The notes beneath the pieces are model-generated. The model was not told the DNA's origin, did not search any database, and was given only the letters and a program-made list of their open reading frames with translations. This document shows, piece by piece, positions 7,112 through 15,901 of a DNA stretch of 64,000 nt. The DNA is taken from contig JAADGF010000051.1 of NCBI GenBank assembly GCA_013152545.1, forward strand, positions 1 through 64,000, given 5' to 3'. The stretch is from Gammaproteobacteria bacterium (GTDB lineage Bacteria > Pseudomonadota > Gammaproteobacteria > SZUA-152). How positions within the stretch are numbered: position 1 is the stretch's first letter; each line of letters opens with the position of its first letter. The position numbers and the translations under genes were made by a program.

Positions 7112-8679
7112 GTGGCTGGTGGTTTACTGGAAATATCATACGCAACCCGAGACACGCCTTTTACCTCGTTTATGATGCGCCGCGATACAGTTTCCAGCAA
7201 CTCGTAGGGCAAACGTGCTGCCTGGGCCGTCATAAAATCAATCGTTTCAACAGCACGTAATGTAATAACATAATCGTAACAACGCCCATCGCCGGTAACA
7301 CCCACCGATTTCACGGGCAAAAACACCGCGAAAGCCTGACTGGTTTTGTGGTACAAGCCACTATTGCATAACTCTTCAATAAAAATGGCATCAGCACACC
7401 GAAGTATATCCGCATACTCTTTACGCACTTCACCCAGTATTCTTACCCCTAGACCCGGCCCCGGAAATGGATGCCGATAAACCAACTCATGCGCCAAACC
7501 AAGCTCTTCACCAATATTACGCACCTCGTCTTTAAATAATTCCCGTAAAGGCTCCACTAATCCTAATGCCATGTTCTCAGGTAAACCGCCCACATTATGG
7601 TGTGATTTAATAACATGCGCTTTCCCCGTTTTTGAGCCAGCGGATTCAATAACGTCCGGATATATAGTCCCTTGCGCCAACCATTTGGCATTTTTTATTT
7701 TTGCCGCTTGTTCTTCAAAAACCTCAATAAACAAATTGCCAATAATTTTCCGTTTCTGTTCCGGATCACTAACACCTGCCAATGCCGTTAGAAACCGTTG
7801 TTCAGCATTGACACGAATAACCTTAACTCCCATATGCCTGGCAAAGGTGGTCATCACCTGATCGCCTTCATTAAGGCGTAACAAACCATTATCTACAAAC
7901 ACACAGGTAAGTTGATCACCGATAGCACGATGCAATAATGCAGCAACGACGGAGGAATCCACACCGCCAGATAACCCCAGTATTACCTCATCATCCCCCA
8001 CTTGTTGACGAACCAGGTTAATACTCTCTTGTACAATGTTAGTGGATTTCCATAATGTGTCACAGCCACAAATAGTGCAAACAAATCGCTCTATAATACG
8101 TTTTCCCTGTTGGGTGTGTGTCACTTCGGGGTGAAACTGTAAACCATAATAGTGTCGATGCTCATCGGCCATGCCCGCTAACGGTGAATTATTGCTGCTA
8201 GCAATTTTTTTAAATCCCTTCGGTAATGCAGTGACACGATCGCCGTGACTCATCCAAACATCCAGCAAACCATAACCTTGCGGGCTGATTTCGTCTTCAA
8301 TGTTACGAAGCAATCCAGAGTGGCCGTGCGCACGCACTTTTGCATAGCCAAATTCACTGTGGTGATCGTTGTGCACCCTCCCCCCCAACTGCACAGCCAT
8401 GGTTTGCATACCATAGCAGATCCCAAATAACGGCACACCCAATTCAAAAACCACCTGCGGTGCTCGCGGTGGTTCTGACACATTCACTGAATCCGGCCCA
8501 CCGGACAGCACGATGCCTTTGGGTGCAAACTCACGGACATGATCATCATCAACATCGTAGGCATATATCTCACAATAAACGCCTATTTCACGTATACGAC
8601 GAGCAATCAATTGAGTGTATTGCGAACCAAAATCCAGAATCAGGATTTTATCGGCATGTATATCAATAACTGGATTCAA
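7096..8679 (-). CDS. guaA: GMP synthase (glutamine-hydrolysing)
   Basis: Converts XMP to GMP using glutamine and ATP, the last step of guanine nucleotide synthesis. Of 527 residues, the N-terminal class I amidotransferase has [15 protein letters not shown] and the nucleophile loop GICYGMQ; the PP-loop ATP pyrophosphatase begins [16 protein letters not shown]; the C-terminal dimerisation domain ends PPATIEWE. Length matches the family (E. coli 525). The likely start is TTG at 8679, with AGGA about 7 bp before it; no nearby in-frame ATG precedes LILDFGSQ. It follows guaB in the same direction, the usual guaBA operon. Its 3' end is the attachment site of the accessory region. Confidence 0.97.
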   Translation of the reverse strand: MNPVIDIHADKILILDFGSQYTQLIARRIREIGVYCEIYAYDVDDDHVREFAPKGIVLSGGPDSVNVSEPPRAPQVVFELGVPLFGICYGMQTMAVQLGGRVHNDHHSEFGYAKVRAHGHSGLLRNIEDEISPQGYGLLDVWMSHGDRVTALPKGFKKIASSNNSPLAGMADEHRHYYGLQFHPEVTHTQQGKRIIERFVCTICGCDTLWKSTNIVQESINLVRQQVGDDEVILGLSGGVDSSVVAALLHRAIGDQLTCVFVDNGLLRLNEGDQVMTTFARHMGVKVIRVNAEQRFLTALAGVSDPEQKRKIIGNLFIEVFEEQAAKIKNAKWLAQGTIYPDVIESAGSKTGKAHVIKSHHNVGGLPENMALGLVEPLRELFKDEVRNIGEELGLAHELVYRHPFPGPGLGVRILGEVRKEYADILRCADAIFIEELCNSGLYHKTSQAFAVFLPVKSVGVTGDGRCYDYVITLRAVETIDFMTAQAARLPYELLETVSRRIINEVKGVSRVAYDISSKPPATIEWE

Positions 8680-8763
8680 GATGGATTCCTATTCTATCAG
8701 TGATTATTGCGTCAGTATCATTCAATCCGTAGTAAAGGGCCATAGCTGCCCCTAAGAAGCTAA

Positions 8764-10224
8764 CTAAACCTGATAGTTAGGGGCTTCTTTGATAATTTGT
8801 ACATCATGCACATGACTTTCACTCATGCCGGCCGCAGTCACCCGTATAAACTCCGGTTTCGTGCGCATATCATCTATAGTGCGAGAACCGGTATAACCCA
8901 TACTGGAACGCAACCCTCCTAACAACTGGTGTATCACAGGTTGCAACAATCCTTTAAAGGGTACACGCCCTTCAATGCCTTCTGGCACTAGTTTTTCAGC
9001 GGTACTTTTTTCCTGGAAATAACGATCACTGGAGCCATTATGCCCACTCATTGCACCTAAAGAACCCATGCCGCGATACGATTTATAAGAACGCCCTTGA
9101 TATAACTCCACTTCGCCAGGCGCCTCTTCAGTACCGGCAAACATGCTGCCTATCATGACACAATGGCCTCCCGATGCGATGGCCTTAGCAATATCACCCG
9201 AATAACGAATACCACCATCAGCGATTACCGGAATAGCCTTGGCTTTCAGAGCCTCAGTAACATTAAAAATAGCCGTAATCTGGGGGACTCCCACACCAGC
9301 GATAATTCGGGTTGTGCAGATAGAGCCAGGACCGATACCCACTTTGACACCATCGGCACCAGCCTCAGCCAGTGCAAGCGCCGCAGATGCGGTGGCAATA
9401 TTGCCACCGATAACATCCAAATCCGGGAAATGTTTCTTAACCCAGGCCACCCGCTCAAGCACACCCTGAGAATGACCGTGTGCGGTATCGACAACCACTA
9501 CATCCACCCCAGCCTGAATCAGTGCTTCCACGCGCTCTTCAGTACCCTTGCCAGTACCCACAGCGGCGCCAACCCGCAAACGGCCTTGACTGTCTTTACT
9601 GGCATTAGGAAACTGTTCCGCTTTCTGAATATCTTTAACAGTAATAAGCCCTCGAAGCTGAAATTTATCATTGACCACCAAGACTTTTTCGATTCGATAT
9701 TCATGCAACAGTCGCAGAATCTCACCGCGCTCCGCACCCTCTTTAACCGTTATCAGCTTCTCTTTGGGTGTCATGATATTGGAAACCGGATTGTTGTAGC
9801 GGGTTTCAAAACGTAAATCACGCCCAGTGACAATGCCGAGTAACTCTTCCCCCTTTACCACAGGCACCCCAGAGATATTATTCGCGCGCGTTAACTCCAG
9901 CACCTTCTGGATACTGGTATCTGGCGAAACGGTAATAGGCGATTTAATGACACCACTCTCATATTTCTTGACTGTAGCCACCTGTTGCGCTTGTTTATAG
10001 GCTGTCATATTCTTATGGATAATACCCAGCCCTCCCTCCTGGGCCATGGTAATCGCTAATCTAGCTTCAGTAACAGTGTCCATCGCTGCTGAAACCAGCG
10101 GGATGCTCAAATCAATGTTTCGAGATATTTTCGTTTTTAGCACAACGTCGTTAGGTAAAACGCTAGAATGTGCTGGTAATAACAGTACATCGTCAAAGGT
10201 GAGTGCTTCTTGAACAATACGCAT
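8764..10224 (-). CDS. guaB: IMP dehydrogenase
   Basis: Oxidises IMP to XMP with NAD+, the committed step to GMP. The 486-residue protein begins [20 protein letters not shown], as in other bacterial GuaB proteins, so ATG 10224 is preferred over the upstream in-frame start at 10296, which would add 24 unrelated residues. Two CBS domains span about residues 90-205 ([27 protein letters not shown]). The catalytic cysteine loop is [18 protein letters not shown], and the flap region includes [10 protein letters not shown]. An 84-bp gap separates it from guaA. Confidence 0.97.
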   Translation of the reverse strand: MRIVQEALTFDDVLLLPAHSSVLPNDVVLKTKISRNIDLSIPLVSAAMDTVTEARLAITMAQEGGLGIIHKNMTAYKQAQQVATVKKYESGVIKSPITVSPDTSIQKVLELTRANNISGVPVVKGEELLGIVTGRDLRFETRYNNPVSNIMTPKEKLITVKEGAERGEILRLLHEYRIEKVLVVNDKFQLRGLITVKDIQKAEQFPNASKDSQGRLRVGAAVGTGKGTEERVEALIQAGVDVVVVDTAHGHSQGVLERVAWVKKHFPDLDVIGGNIATASAALALAEAGADGVKVGIGPGSICTTRIIAGVGVPQITAIFNVTEALKAKAIPVIADGGIRYSGDIAKAIASGGHCVMIGSMFAGTEEAPGEVELYQGRSYKSYRGMGSLGAMSGHNGSSDRYFQEKSTAEKLVPEGIEGRVPFKGLLQPVIHQLLGGLRSSMGYTGSRTIDDMRTKPEFIRVTAAGMSESHVHDVQIIKEAPNYQV

Positions 10225-10510
10225 AATGGATATCCGTGCTGGGCTGTGATTTCGTAGGGACGGCATTATAAAGATTGACGCCCACTGGGTAAACATGTAG
10301 GTTTAGATCGTATTCAACTATAGACGCTTTTTCCCACTGATCTAAACTTGCGCTTTATCGATGAAGCGCTAATATCATTGGGTTTTTACGCGACAGAAAC
10401 CGGCAGTTTTAATGGAAAATGCGCTAAAATTTTAATGAATATGCACTAGCATATGTGCTAGGTAATAGTAATAATAGTACTAGGTATATGTATTAGTGTG
10501 AGGAGAGATA

Positions 10511-10855
10511 ATGAAAAAAATAGCAATGATGGTAACCATGCTATTGGTTTTAAGCGGTTGCAGCCTGTTTGCTATCGATGGAGCCAATGATGATAGCAAT
10601 AGCACAATGCCAGCAGCTGGCAACACGAAATTAGAAGCAACCATTGAAGAGGCTGAATTAGCGCTTAAAAAAGCCGCATCAGTGGGTGGCGAATGGCGTG
10701 ACTCTAAGAAAAAATACATTAAAGGCGCTAAATCAGCACTGAGCAAAGGTGATGTTAAAACAGCCCTACGCCTGGCAAACAAAGCTAAATTTGAAGCCGA
10801 AATGGGCTATAAACAGGCGATGGAACAACAAAAAGCCGGGCCATGGTTGTTTTAG
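10511..10855 (+). CDS. Small lipoprotein, resembling SoxK/SoxXA-binding-type proteins
   Basis: A 114-residue lipoprotein: signal peptide MKKIAMMVTMLLVLSGC with lipobox LSGC (Cys17). The mature part is largely helical and basic: EAELALKKAASVGGEWRDSK, KGAKSALSKGDVKTALRLAN, AKFEAEMGYKQAMEQQ, ending GPWLF. The EWRDS...KGD...LANKAK pattern resembles small proteins annotated as SoxXA-binding (SoxK), but no sox genes are nearby, so the role is open. It has a strong ribosome site (GAGGAGAG) and is followed by an intrinsic terminator, so it is probably monocistronic. A 6-bp inverted repeat (CTAGCA-TATG-TGCTAG, 10446-10461) lies in its promoter region. Confidence 0.75.
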   Translation: MKKIAMMVTMLLVLSGCSLFAIDGANDDSNSTMPAAGNTKLEATIEEAELALKKAASVGGEWRDSKKKYIKGAKSALSKGDVKTALRLANKAKFEAEMGYKQAMEQQKAGPWLF

Positions 10856-10979
10856 CGATCAAATCGCTTCCAAATATAGCAATATTAAGACTCGAATTAG
10901 GCTAAATCATTATTATAGCGTTACGGCTTGAGCGCTGACCGGTTTAAGTGCGCCGCTTAATAATATCGCGATAAGAAAA

Positions 10980-11006
10980 AGCAGACTGCAGCAGTCTGCT
11001 TTTTTA
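10980..11006 (+). terminator. Rho-independent terminator
   Basis: AGCAGACTG-CAG-CAGTCTGCT is a perfect 9-bp stem with a 3-nt loop followed by a T run. It lies downstream of the lipoprotein gene and upstream of xseA. Confidence 0.85.
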
Positions 11007-11119
11007 CGTTTGAATTTACGCTTGAAGCTAAGTGAGCAGGGCTGTTTTTGATCATTATTACTTTAGCGAATAAATCCATGCAAATAAATATTTACTCAAT
11101 AAACGCTTACTAACAATAC

Positions 11120-12490
11120 TTGCAAGTGCCCCCTCCTTCTTTACCTCAAACCACCCTCAACCGGGAAATTTACAGTGTTTCGCACCTTTCTAGCGCGGTA
11201 CGTACTGTTATTGAAACGAATTTCCCATCCGTTTGGGTCGAGGGAGAACTCTCAAATTTTGTTAAACCATCTTCTGGGCATCTGTATTTCACACTAAAAG
11301 ATGGCAGCGCACAGGTACGTTGCGCCATGTTTCGTGGAAAAAATCGCTTATTGAAATTTCGACCCGCTGATGGTTTACAGGTATTGCTGCGCGCCAATGT
11401 CAGCCTATATGAGGCACGCGGCGATTTTCAGCTTATTGTGGAACAAATGGAAGAAGCTGGCGATGGCCTGTTACAACAAAAATTTGAGGCGCTTAAAGCA
11501 CAATTGGCACAGGAAGGTCTGTTTGATGCGTCCGCCAAACAAGATATCCCCTTGTTTCCACAACGCATTGGGATAATTACCTCTCCCACTGGCGCAGCCA
11601 TACGCGACATCCTGAGCGTCTTAAAACGACGTTACCCTAGCGCACCAATCTTGATTTATCCTGTAGCAGTACAAGGCGAAGAAGCCCCCGGCGCAATTAC
11701 ACACGCGCTACAAAAAGCCAACTCACGACAAGAATGTGACGTACTTATACTAGCGCGAGGCGGTGGTTCGTTAGAGGATCTATGGGCATTTAACGACGAA
11801 GGTGTCGCCCGAGCCATTTACAATTGCCAAATACCCATCGTTGCTGGCGTAGGACACGAAATTGATATCAGTATCGCGGATTTTGCGGCTGACCTGCGTG
11901 CCCCGACGCCATCAGCCGCCGCTGAATTAGTGAGTCCGAACCGAGACGAATGGCTTGAGGTATTAAGTAATTTCCGAAAGCGTTTAACACTACATACAAA
12001 ACACCAATTAAGCCATTCAAAACAAAGAGTTACCTGGCTATCCAGGCAATTACAACATCCTAAACAACGTATTAACACGCAAACACAACGGCTGGATGAA
12101 CTAGAGCAACGCCTGCTGAAAAGTGAACGGATACTGCGGCAAAACGCCCATGCCCGACTTAACACCCTCTCAGCGAAACTGCAACAACACAGCCCCAGGC
12201 AACGTCTACGCGAATACCAGTTACAATATAGTGCCTTGTCACAACGTTGCAAACAAGCCATTCAGCAACGAATACTGGCCTCCAAAACACGATTAACAAA
12301 CCTATCCCGGGCTCTTGAAGCCGTCAGCCCCTTAGCCACACTGGGCCGTGGATATGCTATTGTTAAAACATCGTCCGACCACACCATCGTGCGGCAGGCA
12401 AAACAATTAAAACCCGGTCAAGCCCTGGAAATACAACTTCAACACGGGCACGTGATCACAACAGTAAATAAAATAGCACCCGATGAATGA
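11120..12490 (+). CDS. xseA: Exodeoxyribonuclease VII large subunit
   Basis: The DNA-binding and catalytic subunit of exonuclease VII, which degrades single-stranded DNA into oligonucleotides. It has 456 residues, the same as the E. coli protein. The N-terminal OB fold includes VWVEGELSNFVKPSSGHLYF and TLKDGSAQVRCAMFRGKNR; the catalytic core has IGIITSPTGAAIRDILSVLK, ILARGGGSLEDLWAFNDEGV and DLRAPTPSAAAELV; the rest is a long coiled coil ending with LGRGYAIVKT. The start appears to be TTG 11120 or GTG 11126; there is no ATG before the conserved region and no clear ribosome site. Its position next to guaB fits the common gammaproteobacterial order. Confidence 0.95.
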   Translation: MQVPPPSLPQTTLNREIYSVSHLSSAVRTVIETNFPSVWVEGELSNFVKPSSGHLYFTLKDGSAQVRCAMFRGKNRLLKFRPADGLQVLLRANVSLYEARGDFQLIVEQMEEAGDGLLQQKFEALKAQLAQEGLFDASAKQDIPLFPQRIGIITSPTGAAIRDILSVLKRRYPSAPILIYPVAVQGEEAPGAITHALQKANSRQECDVLILARGGGSLEDLWAFNDEGVARAIYNCQIPIVAGVGHEIDISIADFAADLRAPTPSAAAELVSPNRDEWLEVLSNFRKRLTLHTKHQLSHSKQRVTWLSRQLQHPKQRINTQTQRLDELEQRLLKSERILRQNAHARLNTLSAKLQQHSPRQRLREYQLQYSALSQRCKQAIQQRILASKTRLTNLSRALEAVSPLATLGRGYAIVKTSSDHTIVRQAKQLKPGQALEIQLQHGHVITTVNKIAPDE

Positions 12491-12670
12491 CTCTACATTA
12501 ACCAGTTGAACCTACTGCAAGCGCCGATGACACGACATTTAAACGATTTTTTAGTCTCACCGCCGGGATAATAGGGCCGTCATCCACTCGCCAATAGAAA
12601 CAATATCCCAAAAAAATCGTTTACTGTCAGCACCATCGTCGCTCTCGCAACAATTCAACTGATTAATTGG
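12491..12670. repeat. Dispersed palindromic element, family 1, copy a (inverted orientation)
   Basis: The ends are inverted repeats (CCAGTTGAACCTACTG near the left, GCAACAATTCAACTGATTAA at the right). An internal 12-bp stem pairs AAACGATTTTTT (12541-12552) with AAAAAATCGTTT (12611-12622). Its reverse complement aligns with 13638-13812. It fills the xseA to M23-peptidase gap. Confidence 0.6.
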
Positions 12671-12700
12671 GGATAGCAGTTATAAAATGACATTAATACT

Positions 12701-13594
12701 ATGAAAAAGATGAAAATACGATCAATTCTGCAAATATTCCTGACAACCTCCCTATTAATATCAATAATATTAATAAGCACGACAGCTTGGGCAGTAAAAT
12801 TACCACGCGCCAATCCGGTCCCTGGTGGCATTGCCTTGGTACCATTGGGCATTGAATCAGCACGTGTGCCCGCAGTACATTATCGCAATAAACGCGTTAT
12901 GGTGGTACCTGACCCCAAGCTCAGTCATCATTGGCTCGCGGTGACCGGTATCCACTTAGGTGCCAAAACGGGCACACATGCGTTAACAGTAAAGGCTGAT
13001 AACAATCGACACACCGTTGCTTTTGAAGTACTCGATAAAAAATACAAAACCCAGCACCTAACCATTAAAAATAAACGTAAAGTCAATCCCTACAAAAAAG
13101 ATCTGGAGCGTATTAAATTAGAAAAAATCGAAATTACCAAGGCATTAGCTCACTGGAGCGAATCAAAAACCATTAACACTGATTTTGCATTGCCAGTAAC
13201 GGGCCGCTTAAGTAGCCCGTTTGGTTTAAAGCGGTTTTTTAACGAACAACCACGAAAACCCCACAGTGGAATCGACATTGCAGCTCCCCTCGGTACCCCC
13301 ATCGTGGCACCTGCAGCAGGCATTATCACAACCACTGGTGAATACTTCTTTAACGGCAATACCGTGTTTATCGACCATGGCCAGGGATTAATCACCATGT
13401 ACTGCCACATGTCCAAAATCAATGTAAAACCCGGCCAACCGGTTGCAAAAGGCGAGCAAATCGGTGCTATCGGTAAAACGGGTCGTGTCACAGGCCCTCA
13501 TCTGCATTGGGGCGTAAGCCTTAACGACACGCGTGTTGACCCTGAACTCTTTTTTGACAACCTCAATCAGTTAGCACAGCCCCCCGGCAAATAA
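12701..13594 (+). CDS. Exported M23-family metallopeptidase
   Basis: A 297-residue periplasmic peptidase of the LytM/M23 family, which cut peptide cross-links of peptidoglycan or activate such enzymes. An N-terminal signal segment ends ISTTAWA. The middle domain (VPLGIESARVPAVHYRNKRV) resembles the beta-rich domain found in similar exported M23 proteins. The C-terminal peptidase has the zinc motifs HSGIDIAAPLG (HxxxD), YCHMSKINV and HLHWG (HxH), all intact, so it should be catalytic rather than an EnvC/NlpD-like degenerate activator. A second ATG lies 9 bp downstream. It is flanked on both sides by family 1 palindromic elements. Confidence 0.9.
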   Translation: MKKMKIRSILQIFLTTSLLISIILISTTAWAVKLPRANPVPGGIALVPLGIESARVPAVHYRNKRVMVVPDPKLSHHWLAVTGIHLGAKTGTHALTVKADNNRHTVAFEVLDKKYKTQHLTIKNKRKVNPYKKDLERIKLEKIEITKALAHWSESKTINTDFALPVTGRLSSPFGLKRFFNEQPRKPHSGIDIAAPLGTPIVAPAAGIITTTGEYFFNGNTVFIDHGQGLITMYCHMSKINVKPGQPVAKGEQIGAIGKTGRVTGPHLHWGVSLNDTRVDPELFFDNLNQLAQPPGK

Positions 13595-13637
13595 ACAACA
13601 AATAAAGCAGGAATGGTTACCGAGCAAATTCAATAAT

Positions 13638-13812
13638 CCTGACACATCAATTGAATCGTCGCGAGAGCGACTAGGGCGCTGAAGATAAAAGACTTATTGG
13701 GATTTTTTGGACGACAGCGTATCGCCCCTATGGTGAGTTCAAAAAACCCCAATAAGTCTTTTAGATTCTGTGCTATCGGCGGTCACAGTAGATTCAACTG
13801 AGTAATTTAGGT
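13638..13812. repeat. Dispersed palindromic element, family 1, copy b
   Basis: Begins CCTGACACATCAATTGAATC and ends GTAGATTCAACTGAGTAATT, giving imperfect inverted ends. An internal 15-bp perfect stem pairs AAAAGACTTATTGGG (13687-13701) with CCCAATAAGTCTTTT (13748-13762). The stem sequence differs from copy a while pairing is kept. Confidence 0.65.
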
Positions 13813-13987
13813 TAAATAATCGGCTTATCTTTAATCCATTTTACCCTTGCGCTAACAGCCGTCTAACGGTATCGTTTCGCGTCGTATTGTTACGATCTGA
13901 AAAAACCGGGTGGGCGAAAATGTAAAGCAATTCGACTAATTCTTCCAGGTACTATTCCTCCAGGTTCAATAAATAACCGTAATTTTC

Positions 13988-14794
13988 ATGAAAAAATTTG
14001 CAGAAAAAATTGTCAAAGCACCTGTTTTTGAATATTTTATTATAACGCTGATACTGATCAATGGCATTGTATTAGGGTTGGAAACATCCACTGTTATCCT
14101 TGCTAAATTCGGCACCTGGTTAGTACTGGCGAATCAAATCATACTCGCAGTATTTATTATTGAAGCAATACTGAAAATTACGGCTGTCGCTCCCAAATTC
14201 AAACTATATTTTGGCGATGGCTGGAATTTATTTGACTTCACCGTAGTGGTACTATCATTAGTACCCGCTACTGGGGAATTCGCGATGATTGCGCGCCTAG
14301 CACGTTTATTGCGCGTAGCACGACTCATCTCTACAATCCCCGAATTACGGCTCATTATAACAACACTGGTGCGCTCCATACCCAGCATGGGACATGTACT
14401 GATGTTGATGAGCATCATTTTTTATATCTACGCGGTTGCCGGTTACCACCTTTTTCATGAACATGACCCCACGCATTGGCGTACCTTAGGGATCTCGCTG
14501 CTCACCTTATTTCGTGTCGTCACACTGGAAGACTGGACCGATGTTATGTACGCAGCAATGGAACTGAGCCCTTACAGTTGGATATATTTTGTCAGTTTCG
14601 TGGTGCTGGGAACATTCGTCGTCATTAATTTATTTATCGCTGTCGTACTCAACAACCTTGATGAAGCCAAGCAAGAACGCTTGGCTGAATTACAAGGCCC
14701 TATATCACGGAACGAAATTCTAAAAGAACTTCGACAAACGCAGCAGGCATTAGCATTACTGCAATCCAAACTGGAAAGAATGGAGAAGCATTAA
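13988..14794 (+). CDS. Voltage-gated cation channel of the bacterial NaV/CaV (NaChBac) type
   Basis: A 268-residue single-domain six-helix channel subunit expected to form tetramers in the inner membrane. The S4 voltage sensor carries four arginines at three-residue spacing (R103, R106, R109, R112 in IARLARLLRVARL). The pore loop is LFRVVTLEDWTDVMYAAM, with the selectivity filter TLEDWTD at residues 179-185. NaChBac and NavAb have TLESW followed by neutral residues; here Asp182 and Asp185 add two acidic rings. That resembles changes known to make NavAb calcium-permeable, so Ca2+ or mixed selectivity is plausible. S6 (FVVINLFIAVVLNNLDEAKQ) leads into a C-terminal coiled coil, as in the family. 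Confidence 0.9.
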   Translation: MKKFAEKIVKAPVFEYFIITLILINGIVLGLETSTVILAKFGTWLVLANQIILAVFIIEAILKITAVAPKFKLYFGDGWNLFDFTVVVLSLVPATGEFAMIARLARLLRVARLISTIPELRLIITTLVRSIPSMGHVLMLMSIIFYIYAVAGYHLFHEHDPTHWRTLGISLLTLFRVVTLEDWTDVMYAAMELSPYSWIYFVSFVVLGTFVVINLFIAVVLNNLDEAKQERLAELQGPISRNEILKELRQTQQALALLQSKLERMEKH

Positions 14795-14831
14795 ACCTAA
14801 ATAATGACACCCAGGCACAACCTCTTACCTG

Positions 14832-15440
14832 TTATTGCTCAAAAACATTCTTGACAACCACGTCATTCAGACCGAGTTGCCCCGCTCGTGCCCATGCCTC
14901 TTTCGTGGCTTTGCCAATGACCACAAACATGGCTACGACATGATCATCTGGAAGCTGAATCAATTGTGCCACTTTCTCAAAATCAAAACCATCCATAGGA
15001 CACGAGTCATACCCCAATGACTTTGCAGCAAGCATTATTGTTTGCGCCACGATACCACAGGAGCGCATCGCCTCGTCTCTTTGCACCTGCTCCTTACCGC
15101 GATAATAATTATCGATGGCTGGAAGCATAAACGCCTGAACGTCTTTTGGTGCATTTATCCAATAACGCTCAGGCTGCTTTTCCCATGCCTTCAAATCAGC
15201 GCAAAGTACAATAAGCAAAGAGGCGTCGGTCACTTGTGATTGATCCCAGGATACCGCTCTGATTTTTCGCCTTAAGTCAGCATCGTCCACTACCACAAAA
15301 CGCCAATTCTGAATATTAAAAGCCGTTGGTGACAGCACCGCTAACGATAATACCTCGTCCACTTCTTCAGCAGTCATTTCGTGGCTGGCATCAAAATGTT
15401 TAACCGATCGACGCAGATGTATCGCTTCTGTTGTTTTCAT
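14832..15440 (-). CDS. Nitroreductase-family FMN oxidoreductase
   Basis: A 202-residue nitroreductase-fold protein that probably uses FMN and NAD(P)H. The N-terminal HLRRSVKHFD is the FMN phosphate-binding arginine motif; LSPTAFNIQNWRFVVVDD is the P-S/T-x-x-N-x-Q motif; SLGYDSCPMDGFDFEKVAQL and VIGKATKE complete the pattern. ATG 15440, preceded by AAGGAA, is preferred; an upstream in-frame start at 15476 adds 12 residues with no family match. The substrate cannot be told from sequence. Transcribed toward the channel gene. Confidence 0.88.
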   Translation of the reverse strand: MKTTEAIHLRRSVKHFDASHEMTAEEVDEVLSLAVLSPTAFNIQNWRFVVVDDADLRRKIRAVSWDQSQVTDASLLIVLCADLKAWEKQPERYWINAPKDVQAFMLPAIDNYYRGKEQVQRDEAMRSCGIVAQTIMLAAKSLGYDSCPMDGFDFEKVAQLIQLPDDHVVAMFVVIGKATKEAWARAGQLGLNDVVVKNVFEQ

Positions 15441-15901
15441 AATATTCCTTTTTGTTAATAAGCCGCAATCGGGCAATAGGCTGTTTCTTTAAGTGGCTCT
15501 GGTCCATAGCAGGACAAGGCAATGCCGTAGCACGGAAAAACCCTGTTCTTCAGCCTTTTTCGGCTTCAGGCACATTTTGTCAGTATAACTGATCTGGCAA
15601 TCCGCTCCAGCCTTATTCTCAGGATCAATATACTGCGGGATTAGTGATCCAAACCTCTTCAATCAAAAGATACGGACATTAGAGACACAAATCGCTGATT
15701 GCGACTTTTTTCCGGCTCCTGGCTCAAAACATAACGTTACACCCATTACTGTACTGAAATCACTCCTGTTGCCTGCTTAACAATATATTATTTGTTTAAT
15801 CGCTCTATTCGGTTTTATCAATCCCCAGCAAAAGGTACAATGCGTGCTCTGAAAGACGCTTTATTAATAAATACCACACGGACTAACATATTGAGTAAAC
15901 A
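15441..15901. other. Intergenic region between nitroreductase and SNF2 genes
   Basis: About 460 bp between divergent genes. No open frame with protein-like composition, no hairpin with a T run and no recognised repeat was seen. It should contain both promoters. Confidence 0.5.

Noticed and set aside
7120-8600. Open frames on the plus strand inside guaA
   Set aside because: Mirror frames of a conserved gene, without family features.
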